Below are positions 27,482 through 36,022 of a stretch of DNA of 64,000 nucleotides, one piece after another. The notes beneath the pieces were generated by a model. That model searched no databases, was not told the DNA's origin, and saw only the letters and a program-made list of their open reading frames with translations. Position 1 is the first letter of the stretch. Every line of letters begins with the position of its first letter. The stretch covers positions 62,001-126,000 of the forward strand of contig NZ_JMHT01000006.1 in assembly GCF_001905655.1 (NCBI RefSeq), written 5' to 3'. The DNA is from Mycobacterium sp. ST-F2 (lineage in GTDB: Bacteria; Actinomycetota; Actinomycetes; Mycobacteriales; Mycobacteriaceae). The position numbers and the translations under genes were made by a program.

Positions 27482-27493
27482 AAGGTATACAGT

Positions 27494-27712
27494 ATGAATA
27501 AATTGAGTCGGGGCGAATTGATCGTCTTAGTACGTCGATTAATGAATCCACTGCCGGGTGATGTAGACGCGGATCATGAGCGATTGGCAGATGAGATTTC
27601 CTCTGCTGTAGCCGATCCGCATATCATCGATTACATCTTTCAGGATTCAGAATTTCGCTCGGCCGAAGAGATAGTGGACAAGGCACTTGCATACAAACCA
27701 ATCGTACTGTAG
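27494..27712 (+). CDS. Colicin/pyocin DNase (Im-type) immunity protein
   Basis: The protein has 72 residues and starts 12 bp after the toxin stop. The helical acidic sequence (LSRGELIVLVRRLMNPLPG, HERLADEISSAVADPHIIDY, SAEEIVDKALAYKPIVL) fits the bacteriocin immunity family that binds HNH DNase tips such as those of colicin E9 and pyocins. The toxin tip is of the same type, so toxin and immunity families agree. The local base composition is AT-richer than its surroundings, pointing to acquisition as a cassette with the tip. It should protect the producer by blocking the DNase in the cytosol. Confidence 0.85.
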   Translation: MNKLSRGELIVLVRRLMNPLPGDVDADHERLADEISSAVADPHIIDYIFQDSEFRSAEEIVDKALAYKPIVL

Positions 27713-27915
27713 GCCGCGTAGTTGCAGGAGTTGGCACTTCAGAGGCGAGTCCAGTCGATTGGAGTGAGCCATTTTTCAGGATTCATGAGCACGACGAACA
27801 CGGGCGACTACTGACGCCCCCAAACGTTCTTGCGCTAACTCCAGGCTATCTTGTATTCGAGTTCGGCGATCTTGCTCGTGTGCGCTCAACACTCGACCCA
27901 TTCGGGGAGTTTTTG
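27713..27915 (+). pseudogene. Fragment of a displaced cassette (unknown coding remnant)
   Basis: One frame is open for about 65 codons with coding-like content (SPVDWSEPFFRIHEHDEHGR, then LVFEFGDLARVRSTLDPFGE). It has no start signal and runs directly into a copy of the Rhs 3' end. GC is low, as in the preceding immunity gene. I read it as the leftover end of an older toxin or immunity gene in the Rhs cassette array. The family is not recognised. Confidence 0.4.
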
Positions 27916-28005
27916 CCCAACCCACCACCGGCACCTACCTCACCCCCGACCCCCTCGGACTGGCGCCTGCACCCAACCCCCACACCTACCCCGCCAACCC
28001 GACAG

Positions 28006-28071
28006 CGCCGGCGACACCGTGTCCTGGTCCTACCTCCCCGGCCGCCACACCCCCCACACCCAAACCCACAC
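28006..28071 (+). repeat. Copy of Rhs gene segment 26590-26655
   Basis: Sixty-six bases repeat a Rhs shell segment (CGCCGGCGACACCGTGTCCT onward) almost without change. The same block continues at 28072 with one substitution and then jumps to the next copied block. It marks recombination between Rhs ends. Confidence 0.85.
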
Positions 28072-28084
28072 CCACACAACACAC

Positions 28085-28332
28085 TCACCGGCCACGCACA
28101 CACCACCATGTGGGGCACCACCACCTGGACCGGCACCGACACCCCCCTGCGCTACCCCGGCCAATACCACGACCCCGAAACAAACCTCCACTACAACCAC
28201 CACCGCTACTACCAACCCACCACCGGCGCCTACCTCACCCCCGACCCCCTCGGACTGGCCCCCGCACCAAATCCGTACACCTACCCCGCCAACCCCACCG
28301 CGTTCGCAGACCCCTACGGGCTCAGTCCATGT
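28085..28332 (+). repeat. Copy of Rhs gene segment 26811-27058 (offset 1274 bp)
   Basis: About 210 bases are nearly identical to the coding region for the shell end (TCACCGGCCACGCACACACC onward). The copy then diverges at the same point where the toxin tip begins. Such homology is the substrate for tip exchange in Rhs loci. Confidence 0.88.
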
Positions 28333-28691
28333 CCGTCGCAACTACTAGCCGAAGACATGGAACGCCATGGCATGGGTCCGCTGCCAGCAGGACACGCAGC
28401 CCACCACATCGTGGCCCATGGTGTAAAGGCGGCCGCATTCGCTCGAACAATCTCGCGCCTGGCATACGGCGCCTTCACCGCTGGGCAGACCGCCGCGAAG
28501 GTGCAGCCGTTCTATCGCGCGACCTGCCCCACCCCTCCGCCACCGAACCAGCCAGCGGATCCCGGCGGGTTGACCGCTGCCGAGGTGTTCGATGCGATCA
28601 TCGTCGCCACCGGATTACCGACCGAACTACCGACGGAGGACCGGGGTTGTGCGTCCAGATCCGGTGCGTACAGAACCTCAAAGGGGATGGT

Positions 28692-28871
28692 GTGACGGTG
28701 ATCCAGTTTCCGAATCGGGCCGAACTGGATAGTGCCGCCCGCATGTGGACGCCAGATGAGATTCACGTCAAAGGTGACATCATGCTGAATTTTCATTTCC
28801 GCGGGTCGACGGGCACCACTCCAGAACGCGCCGCCAAATACCGAGCGGCGCTGGACGCGCTCCCCGGCTGA
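28692..28871 (+). CDS. Small protein, possible immunity for the orphan AHH tip
   Basis: A GTG-started 59-residue frame (VTVIQFPNRAELDSAARMW, then IMLNFHFRGSTGTT) follows the degraded AHH toxin. The position suits an immunity gene. An RBS-like AAGGGGA lies 6 bp upstream. The family is not recognised and the length is short, so this is tentative. Confidence 0.4.
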   Translation: MTVIQFPNRAELDSAARMWTPDEIHVKGDIMLNFHFRGSTGTTPERAAKYRAALDALPG

Positions 28872-28901
28872 CTGAACCGTCCGCCACCCGAGAGCCCCAA
28901 G

Positions 28902-30401
28902 CTACAGATGCAATTCGCGGAAGAATGCATATAGCCGGATGATCCAGCACGCCAGTGGGAAGACCAGCGCGATGGCCAGGTACTCCAGCAGTTCCACCCG
29001 CCGCCGCTGCACGGGCGAGAACTCCAAACGCGGCGCCACCAGCCCGGTGCACACCACCAGCATGATCAGACCGACCAACATCAGGGCCGAATTGATCTGC
29101 CAGCCTTCGAGATTCAGCGCCGTCTTGGCGATCATCGCCAGCACGATCAGCAGCCCGGCGCCGATCAACGTTGCCGACTGCACCAGGTCGTGGTGGCTGC
29201 GGCCACGCAGGCACAGCACGGTGGCGACAGCAATCGAGAAAGCCGTTCCCTGCCAGAAAAATCCGTTGCTGACATCGACGGCCAAGTAGCAGCCAAAGGC
29301 AGCGGTCAGGGCGGCAGCGGCGATGATGCCGGTCAGGTATTCGTTGGCACGGCGCACCCGCTCGGTCATCCCCTCCTCGGTCGGGATGACCTGCTTGCCG
29401 ATGGCGTTGACGCCCTCGACCGTCGTACCGCCCTGTGTCTCGATGTCGTCGAGGGGCTCGCCCGCGGTCGGAACCCGAGGCACCGGAAGCTTCGACAGCA
29501 TGATGGTGGTGCGCGGCGCCATGTACACGACGGTCACCGCGACGGTCGCCAGTATCGCGCCAACCGCCCGCGGCGCCGGGCTGAGTACCAGTTCGGCCAC
29601 GGCTGCTGGAATGCACAGCACGGCGATCCCGATCACGGCCGTGTACAGCGATCGGCCACGGCCGGATGACAGCAGGATCAACAGAGCGACCAGTGCAGTG
29701 AGACCCAGGGCCATCGGCAGCGCCTTGACGCCGTGCGCACCGGGCACTGCGAACAACGCCCCGCCGAAGATCAGCGGCATCGACGCACCGGCCAGCCATG
29801 CTGACCGTTTCGGCTGCCCCGATCGGTAGGGCTGGACACACGCGACCGCCGCGCACGTCACCCCCAGTACCAGCGCGGCGATGGCGGCGATCGGCACTGC
29901 CGGTACCAGGGCGGCGACCGTCTGCCGCGGCAGCAGTACCGCGGTCAGCACGCCCACCGCGATGCTCAGCGCGAACCAACTTGCCGTGCGCGCATTGTCG
30001 ATCAGCCACTGCTTGCGACTGTCGGTGTCGGCCTTGTTGGTCTCGACATCGTCGAACAGCAGAGGCGCGGCGGGCACCCCGATCTCCTGCACCACCAGGA
30101 AGTCGCCGTCATAGATTCCGGCCTCGGCCAGAGACCTGCTGGGGTCGATCGCGCTGCCGCCCAGTCGCGCGAATGTCCACTTGTCTTCGGCGTTGTCGAA
30201 CTCGACGTCCACCAGCATGCTGTGAGCCGGCACCTGATCGTTGGCGAGGTCGATGACGTCGTTGATGACGGCGGCGATGCTGACGTGGGTAGGCAGCCCG
30301 ACATCGAGGACCAACCCTCCGACGAGCACTGTCACCCGGCTGAGCTCCTGCTCGGATTCCGAATGCGACTCCAGTTCCGACAGCGACGGCGGCAACGTCA
30401 T
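28902..30401 (-). CDS. EccD-type ESX membrane channel protein (first copy)
   Basis: The protein has 499 residues. A ubiquitin-like (YukD) N-terminal domain occupies about 20-110 (SRVTVLVGGLVLDVGLPTHV, SIAAVINDVIDL, DPSRSLAEAGIYDGDFLVV). About eleven membrane helices follow from residue 135 to the end. EccD lines the pore of the ESX core as a dimer beside EccB, EccC and EccE. The gene is divergent from eccC across an approximately 100-bp promoter region, while a second, diverged eccD lies directly after eccC. It does not closely resemble that second copy beyond the fold. The original ESX system it belongs to cannot be assigned from sequence alone. Confidence 0.88.
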   Translation of the reverse strand: MTLPPSLSELESHSESEQELSRVTVLVGGLVLDVGLPTHVSIAAVINDVIDLANDQVPAHSMLVDVEFDNAEDKWTFARLGGSAIDPSRSLAEAGIYDGDFLVVQEIGVPAAPLLFDDVETNKADTDSRKQWLIDNARTASWFALSIAVGVLTAVLLPRQTVAALVPAVPIAAIAALVLGVTCAAVACVQPYRSGQPKRSAWLAGASMPLIFGGALFAVPGAHGVKALPMALGLTALVALLILLSSGRGRSLYTAVIGIAVLCIPAAVAELVLSPAPRAVGAILATVAVTVVYMAPRTTIMLSKLPVPRVPTAGEPLDDIETQGGTTVEGVNAIGKQVIPTEEGMTERVRRANEYLTGIIAAAALTAAFGCYLAVDVSNGFFWQGTAFSIAVATVLCLRGRSHHDLVQSATLIGAGLLIVLAMIAKTALNLEGWQINSALMLVGLIMLVVCTGLVAPRLEFSPVQRRRVELLEYLAIALVFPLACWIIRLYAFFRELHL

Positions 30402-30500
30402 CGGATAGGGCCTCCCACCTCATCAATCCTGACGGTGTGACAATACCCACGATCGCTCGTAGCCTGAGCGGGCGAGTATCCAGGGGTGGGGGAGGCAAGC

Positions 30501-33500
30501 GTGGGCACGCAGGGATTTGTCCGTCGTCTGCGGGTCTCGCCACCCAAGATGCCCGGCGGGGAGGTGAACCTGCAGTCACCGCCCGAGGTCCCCCGCGTCG
30601 TCCCCGGCAATCTGCTGACGAAGCTGATGCCCTTCGTGATGATCGTCGCTGTCGTCGGGATGATCGCTCTGATGATCACCGTCGGCGGACGTGACCTCAC
30701 CCGCAACCCGATGTTCCTGATCTTCCCGATGATGATGATCATGTCGATGGCCGGCATGTTCATGGGCGGCGGCGGACGCTCCGGCAAGGCCGCCGCCGAA
30801 CTGAACGAGGAACGCAAGGACTACTTCAGCTACCTGGCCAATCTGCGTGACGACGCCGACAGCACCGGCGCCTCGCAGCGCACGTCCCTGGAGTGGAGTC
30901 ACCCGGACCCGCGCACCCTCATCGACGTGGCCGGCACCCGCCGGATGTGGGAGCGCCGGCCCAGTGACGGGGATTTCTGCCATGTCCGTGTCGGCGTCGG
31001 AACCCACCGGCTGGCGACACGGCTGCTGGCACCGGAGACCGGTCCTCCGGAAGACCTGGAACCGGTGTCCACGGTGGCGCTGCGCCGTTTCGTGAAGACC
31101 CATTCGGTGGTGCACGCGCTGCCCACCGCGGTGTCGTTGCGGGCATTTCCGACGGTCACCTTCGAGGGGGATCGCAAGCTGACGCAGCGGTTGGTGCGGT
31201 CGATGCTCCTCGAGCTGTGTGCTTTCCACGGACCTGACCATCTGCAGATCGCCGTGGTGACGGCCAACCCGGACAACGAGAACTGGAGCTGGGTCAAATG
31301 GCTGCCGCAGGCGCAGCATCCGACGGTCAGCGACGGCTGCGGCACCATGCGGATGCTCTACCCGTCGCTGGAATTGTTGGAGAGCTCCCTAGGCAACGAC
31401 CTGTCCGAACGCGGCCGGTTCAACCGCAATTCGCAACTGCCCCAAGGCATGAAGCAGCTGGTGATCGTGATCGACGACGGATACGTCACCGGTGACGAAC
31501 GGCTGGTGACCGATGCCGGCCTGGACAGTGTCACGGTGCTGGACCTCAATGGACCACCGGACAGCGCGGCCGCGCGACGCGGTCTGCACCTGTTGGTCGA
31601 GAACGACGACATCGGCGCCAAAACCGCTGCGGGCACTGAGAGATTCGCCAACCCGGACCAGTTGACCATCGCCGAGGCGCAGGCCACCGCACGCCGGTTC
31701 GGCCGGTTCCGGCCGGGTAATGCGGCCCACATCGTCAGCCTGGAAGCCGAGAGCCGGGCCACCGACCCCGGCCTGATGGCGCTCCTGAAGATTCCCGACG
31801 CGGCCGACATTGTGCCCGAAGATGTTTGGCGGCAACGCTCCCCGCGCGAACGGCTGCGCGTGCCGATCGGCTACACCCCGTCCGGTCAGCCACTGGAACT
31901 CGACATCAAGGAGTCCGCCGAGAACGGCATGGGCCCGCACGGGCTGTGCATCGGCGCCACCGGATCCGGCAAGTCGGAGTTCCTCCGCACCTTGGTGCTG
32001 GCCATGATCACGTCCCATTCGCCGGAGGCGCTGAACCTCGTCCTGGTCGACTTCAAGGGTGGCGCAACGTTTCTCGGCCTGGACGGCGCCCCCCACATCG
32101 CCGCGATCATCACCAACCTCGAAGACGAGCTGACCATGGTCGACCGCATGCGCGACGCCCTGGCCGGCGAGATGAACCGTCGCCAGGAACTGCTGCGCTC
32201 GGCCGGCAACTTCCCGAATGTCACCGAGTACGAACGGGCACGGGCCAGCGGTGCCGAACTGGAACCGCTGCCCGCGCTGTTCATCGTGGTCGACGAGTTC
32301 TCCGAACTGCTCTCCCAGAAGCCGGATTTCGCGGAACTGTTCGTCATGATCGGCCGACTGGGCCGATCCCTGCACATCCACCTGCTGCTGGCCTCTCAGC
32401 GGTTGGAGGAAGGCAAGCTGCGTGGCCTGGACTCCCACCTGTCCTACCGCATCGGCCTGAAGACGTTCTCCGCCGGTGAATCCCGCAGTGTGCTCGGCGT
32501 TCCCGACGCCTACCATCTGCCCAGCGTGCCCGGTTCGGCGTTCCTCAAATGTGATGCCGACGAACCGCTGCGCTTCAACACCTGTTACGTATCAGGCGAA
32601 TACGTCAAACCCCGGGCGTCGGCGAACCGTTCCGGACGGACCACGCAACTCGGCGCGCTGGCCCCAAAACTGTTCACAGCCACCCCAGTCAAGAAGGACC
32701 CGGTACCGGCGGCCCCGGTGCAGATCACCGAACCCGATCACGAACCGGAGCAGCCGTCGTCGCCTACCAAGATCACCCTGCTCGACATGGTGGTGAGCCG
32801 CCTCAAGGGCCACGGCCGGCCCGCCCACGAGGTATGGCTGCCGCCGCTGGAGGAAAGCCCCGCCGTCAACGATCTGCTGCCCGACTCCACCTGGACCGAT
32901 CCTCGGAATATCAACGGCCGCTTGCTCTTACCCATCGGTGTGGTAGACCGGCCCTACGATCAGCGCCGAGACGTGCTGACCATCGACCTGTCCGGCGCCC
33001 AGGGCAACGTAGCCATTGTCGGCGGCCCACAATCGGGTAAGTCGACGGCGCTACGCACCATGATCATGTCGGCGGCGGCCACCCACACGCCCGAACAGTT
33101 GCAGTTCTTCTGCCTCGACTTCGGCGGCGGCACCCTGGGCAGCCTGACCAACCTGCCACATGTCGGCAGCGTCGCCGGTCGGATGGATCACGACCGCATC
33201 CGGCGGACCGTCGCCGAAGTCACCGGCCTCCTGCGCGAACGCGAGCTGAGGTTCCGCGACCTCGGGATCGAGTCGATGCGTGATTTCCGGCAGCGCAAAG
33301 CCGAGCTGGCCAAAATGCCGCCCGAGGCAGCAGCCCGAGATCTGTTGAGTCAGGACCGGTTCGGCGATGTCGTCCTCGTCGTCGACGGCTGGGCCACCAT
33401 CAAGGCCGATTTCGACATCCTGGAAGCGGCGCTGCAGGCCGTTGCGATTCAGGGCCTGTCCTACGGAATTCACCTGGCCGTCACCGCGACCCGCTGGATG

Positions 33501-34532
33501 GAAGTCCGGCCCGCCGTCAAGGACATGCTCGGTACCCGCATTGAACTGCGGATGGGTGATCCGATCGACAGCGATGTGGGCCGCAAGTTCGCCGAACTGG
33601 TACCCCTGGGCCGTCCCGGTCGCGGCATCAACGCCGAGCGTCTGCACATCCTCATCGGCCTGCCGCGACTGGACTCCAGTTCGAATGTCGAGGATCTGCC
33701 CGCCGGAGTGGCTGCCTCCTGTGAGGCCGTGCGCCGGTACTACGGCAACCGTGAGGCTCCGCGCCTGCGGATGCTGCCGCATGAACTCGACCGAGCCCAG
33801 GTGGTGAACGCCGCCCGGACAGCCGGCCGGCTGGGCAAGGCCAAGATCGCGATTGGCATCAGCGAGTCCGAATTGGCGCCGGTGGTCTTGGATTTCGATG
33901 CGCAGCCACACCTGGTCGTATTCGGCGACACCGAATGCGGCAAGACGGGGCTGTTGCGCAATATCGCGACCGGCATCATGGAGAACGCCACCGCCGACGA
34001 GGCGAAGATCATCCTGGTCGACTTCCGGCGCACCATGCTCGGTGTCGTCGACAACGACTATCTGGGCGGATACGCCACGGCCGCACAGTCCTGTGCCGAG
34101 CTGATGAAGGCGCTGGCCGAATCACTGAGGGACCGGCTGCCACCCAGCGACGTCACCCAACAGCAGCTCAAGGAACGGTCCTGGTGGAGCGGGCCGGATC
34201 TCTACATCCTCATCGACGATTACGATCTCATCCCGGGTGGCTCGATGAATCATCCACTGGGGCCACTGATCGAATACCTTCCCCAGGCCCGCGATATCGG
34301 CCTGCGCGTCATCATCGCCCGGCGCATCGGCGGTGCCGGGCGCGCCATCATGGACCCGATCATCGGCCGACTTCGGGACCTCTCGTGCAATGGTCTGGTG
34401 ATGAACGGCACCAAAGAAGAAGGGGCACTTTTCGGTTATAAGGCCCAGCCGATGCCGCCAGGGCGGGGCATGCTGGTCTCCCGGACGGTCCGCAGTGACG
34501 TCGTCCAACTGTCGAAGATGCCAGACCTGTGA
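30501..34532 (+). CDS. eccC: EccC, FtsK/SpoIIIE-type motor ATPase of the ESX system (fused form)
   Basis: Single-chain EccC of about 1343 residues. The GTG at 30501 is preferred for its GGGGGAGG RBS; an upstream GTG at 30486 would add 5 residues. Two membrane helices lie near residues 35-85 (LMPFVMIVAVVGMIALMITV and FLIFPMMMIMSMAGMF). Three ATPase domains follow: Walker A GATGSGKSE near 485 with Walker B FIVVDEF; GGPQSGKST near 838 with LVVDG; and GDTECGKTG near 1144 with LIDDYD. EccC recognises substrates and powers secretion. The fused form separates it from ESX-1 of M. tuberculosis (split eccCa/eccCb) and resembles ESX-2 to ESX-5. Its stop overlaps the next start (GTGA). Confidence 0.95.
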   Translation: MGTQGFVRRLRVSPPKMPGGEVNLQSPPEVPRVVPGNLLTKLMPFVMIVAVVGMIALMITVGGRDLTRNPMFLIFPMMMIMSMAGMFMGGGGRSGKAAAELNEERKDYFSYLANLRDDADSTGASQRTSLEWSHPDPRTLIDVAGTRRMWERRPSDGDFCHVRVGVGTHRLATRLLAPETGPPEDLEPVSTVALRRFVKTHSVVHALPTAVSLRAFPTVTFEGDRKLTQRLVRSMLLELCAFHGPDHLQIAVVTANPDNENWSWVKWLPQAQHPTVSDGCGTMRMLYPSLELLESSLGNDLSERGRFNRNSQLPQGMKQLVIVIDDGYVTGDERLVTDAGLDSVTVLDLNGPPDSAAARRGLHLLVENDDIGAKTAAGTERFANPDQLTIAEAQATARRFGRFRPGNAAHIVSLEAESRATDPGLMALLKIPDAADIVPEDVWRQRSPRERLRVPIGYTPSGQPLELDIKESAENGMGPHGLCIGATGSGKSEFLRTLVLAMITSHSPEALNLVLVDFKGGATFLGLDGAPHIAAIITNLEDELTMVDRMRDALAGEMNRRQELLRSAGNFPNVTEYERARASGAELEPLPALFIVVDEFSELLSQKPDFAELFVMIGRLGRSLHIHLLLASQRLEEGKLRGLDSHLSYRIGLKTFSAGESRSVLGVPDAYHLPSVPGSAFLKCDADEPLRFNTCYVSGEYVKPRASANRSGRTTQLGALAPKLFTATPVKKDPVPAAPVQITEPDHEPEQPSSPTKITLLDMVVSRLKGHGRPAHEVWLPPLEESPAVNDLLPDSTWTDPRNINGRLLLPIGVVDRPYDQRRDVLTIDLSGAQGNVAIVGGPQSGKSTALRTMIMSAAATHTPEQLQFFCLDFGGGTLGSLTNLPHVGSVAGRMDHDRIRRTVAEVTGLLRERELRFRDLGIESMRDFRQRKAELAKMPPEAAARDLLSQDRFGDVVLVVDGWATIKADFDILEAALQAVAIQGLSYGIHLAVTATRWMEVRPAVKDMLGTRIELRMGDPIDSDVGRKFAELVPLGRPGRGINAERLHILIGLPRLDSSSNVEDLPAGVAASCEAVRRYYGNREAPRLRMLPHELDRAQVVNAARTAGRLGKAKIAIGISESELAPVVLDFDAQPHLVVFGDTECGKTGLLRNIATGIMENATADEAKIILVDFRRTMLGVVDNDYLGGYATAAQSCAELMKALAESLRDRLPPSDVTQQQLKERSWWSGPDLYILIDDYDLIPGGSMNHPLGPLIEYLPQARDIGLRVIIARRIGGAGRAIMDPIIGRLRDLSCNGLVMNGTKEEGALFGYKAQPMPPGRGMLVSRTVRSDVVQLSKMPDL

Positions 34533-36022
34533 CCGGCGCGCGCGAACTCGTCCAGCTCCGGGTGGAGCCGGCTGCCCCGCAACATGTTCGACTGTCCGTG
34601 CTCGGCGGACACACCCAGCTCGATGTGTCGCTGCCGCTCGATGCCACCATCGCAAGCCTGTTGCCCGAGTTGGTCAGGCTCGTCCAGTCCCGTGACGGGG
34701 TCCCCGTGGCGCCGCCGGACGAGGCTCCGAGCGCCAAGGACGCCAAACGGAACTACTGGGTGCTCGCCACAGCCGCCCATGGCGAACCCCTGGCACCGGA
34801 CACCACGCTGCGGGAGGCCGGAGTCGTCAACGGCTCGCTGCTGCGGCTGAGTTCAGAACGGGCGCTAACGATCCCGACGCTCTACGACGATGTGGTCGAT
34901 GCCGCCGCGCGGCTCAACAAGGCGTCGTACACGGGCTGGGATGCCACCGCGGCTCGCTGGATGGCCTACGCCGGGATCCATCTGGCTGCCCTGACGCTGC
35001 TGTTCTTCCTAGTCGGGGACGCCTTCTCACGGCACCGCGGTGCCCTGGCGGGACTGTCGATCGTCGTCGCACTGGCGTTGGTCGGTGTTGGCGCCATGGC
35101 ACACCGGTCCTATCGTGAGCCCTCGGCCGGTGCCGCACTCGGCTGGGCGGCGATCCCGATCAGCGCGGGCGTGGTGTGGGCACTGCTGTCCGGATTGGGC
35201 GGGTACGGGCCGGCCGCGGGATGCGCGGTGCTTGTGCTCGTGTGCTACTGCTGCTACCGGGCGATCGGGACAGGACGCTGGGCGTACCTAGCTGCGGGAA
35301 CATTTTTCACCCTGGGCGGATTGGCACTGGTGCTCCACCAGGTCGGGGTGCGGGCTGATCTGGTCGGTGCCGGCCTCGCCGTCGTAGGGGTACTGGCGTG
35401 CCTGACGGTGCCGTGGCTGACGGCGCCGATGGGCCGCTTCACACCGCCGCGGCACCGCGACGAACCCGAACCCGAGCCACCCATGTTCGAGAACCCGTTC
35501 AGCCAGCCGTCGGTTCCGGCCGCCACCGACGAGCCCGCATCGTCGACCCCGACCGCCGAAGGTGTGTGGGATCGGGTGCGTTCTGCACAGCTGACCCGTG
35601 CCGCGCTGTACACCGGGTTCGGTGTGGCCGCGACCGTCGGCGGGTCGGTTGTGCTCAGCGCGCAGAAGCCGCCGCATTGGTCGGGGCTGGTGTTCGCCCT
35701 GATGTGCGTCGCGGCACTCGCGCTTTACACCCGGAGACCGACCACTGCGGTCGAGCGTGCCTCCCTGGTCGTGCCGGCGGTTGCGCTGTGCGGGTACGCC
35801 TGTTGGGCCGCTCAGGACGGGGCGCAACCGCTGCCCCTCGTGGCGTTTTCGGTGGTGCTGCTGGCCGCGGTGGGCGCCGCAGTGGTGGGCATGCGGGTGT
35901 CCGACGGCGGGCCGTCGGGCAGGACCAGGACAGCGCTGGCGTACGTCGACTACCTGGCCACGGCGGCGCTGGTCCCGATTGCGCTGTGGGTGGCCGGGGT
36001 CTACAGCCGGTTGGGGTTCTGA
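34529..36022 (+). CDS. eccD: EccD, ESX membrane channel protein (second copy)
   Basis: The protein has 497 residues. The ubiquitin-like N-terminus has a disordered insertion (about 10-110; VRLSVLGGHTQLDVSLPLDA, TLREAGVVNGSLLRL). Eleven membrane helices run from about residue 145 onward, and a Pro/Glu-rich loop near 315-350 interrupts the helical bundle. It is coupled to eccC by GTGA and to mycP by TGATG, so the three are one operon. With the divergent eccD at 28.9 kb, this locus carries two complete EccD proteins. Confidence 0.92.
   Translation: MTGARELVQLRVEPAAPQHVRLSVLGGHTQLDVSLPLDATIASLLPELVRLVQSRDGVPVAPPDEAPSAKDAKRNYWVLATAAHGEPLAPDTTLREAGVVNGSLLRLSSERALTIPTLYDDVVDAAARLNKASYTGWDATAARWMAYAGIHLAALTLLFFLVGDAFSRHRGALAGLSIVVALALVGVGAMAHRSYREPSAGAALGWAAIPISAGVVWALLSGLGGYGPAAGCAVLVLVCYCCYRAIGTGRWAYLAAGTFFTLGGLALVLHQVGVRADLVGAGLAVVGVLACLTVPWLTAPMGRFTPPRHRDEPEPEPPMFENPFSQPSVPAATDEPASSTPTAEGVWDRVRSAQLTRAALYTGFGVAATVGGSVVLSAQKPPHWSGLVFALMCVAALALYTRRPTTAVERASLVVPAVALCGYACWAAQDGAQPLPLVAFSVVLLAAVGAAVVGMRVSDGGPSGRTRTALAYVDYLATAALVPIALWVAGVYSRLGF

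Larger units (their letters stand above)
27916..28691 (+). pseudogene. Orphan Rhs tip(s) with degraded AHH-type nuclease toxin
   Basis: The sequence begins with near-exact DNA copies of the Rhs gene's 3' end (27916-27971, 28006-28071 and 28085-28332). After the shell-ending motif DPLGLAPAPNPYTYP it diverges into a new tip, LLAEDMERHGMGPL then AGHAAHHIVAHG. This carries the AHH motif of HNH/Endo VII-fold toxins. The usual downstream part (NNLAPGIRRLHRWADRREGA, compare NGVFLPRWAD) reads on only in another frame, so the toxin is frameshifted. There is no start or RBS. It is a typical orphan cassette that can be moved onto the full Rhs gene by recombination through the shared DNA. Confidence 0.72.

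Noticed and set aside
26000..28340. CRISPR-like direct repeats
   Set aside because: Repeated blocks differ in length and spacing and are coding copies of the Rhs shell end; they are not short repeats with unique spacers.
28780..30009. 409-codon ORF in another frame of the first eccD
   Set aside because: Arg/Gly/Ala-rich shadow; the eccD frame has the ubiquitin-like domain and membrane helices.
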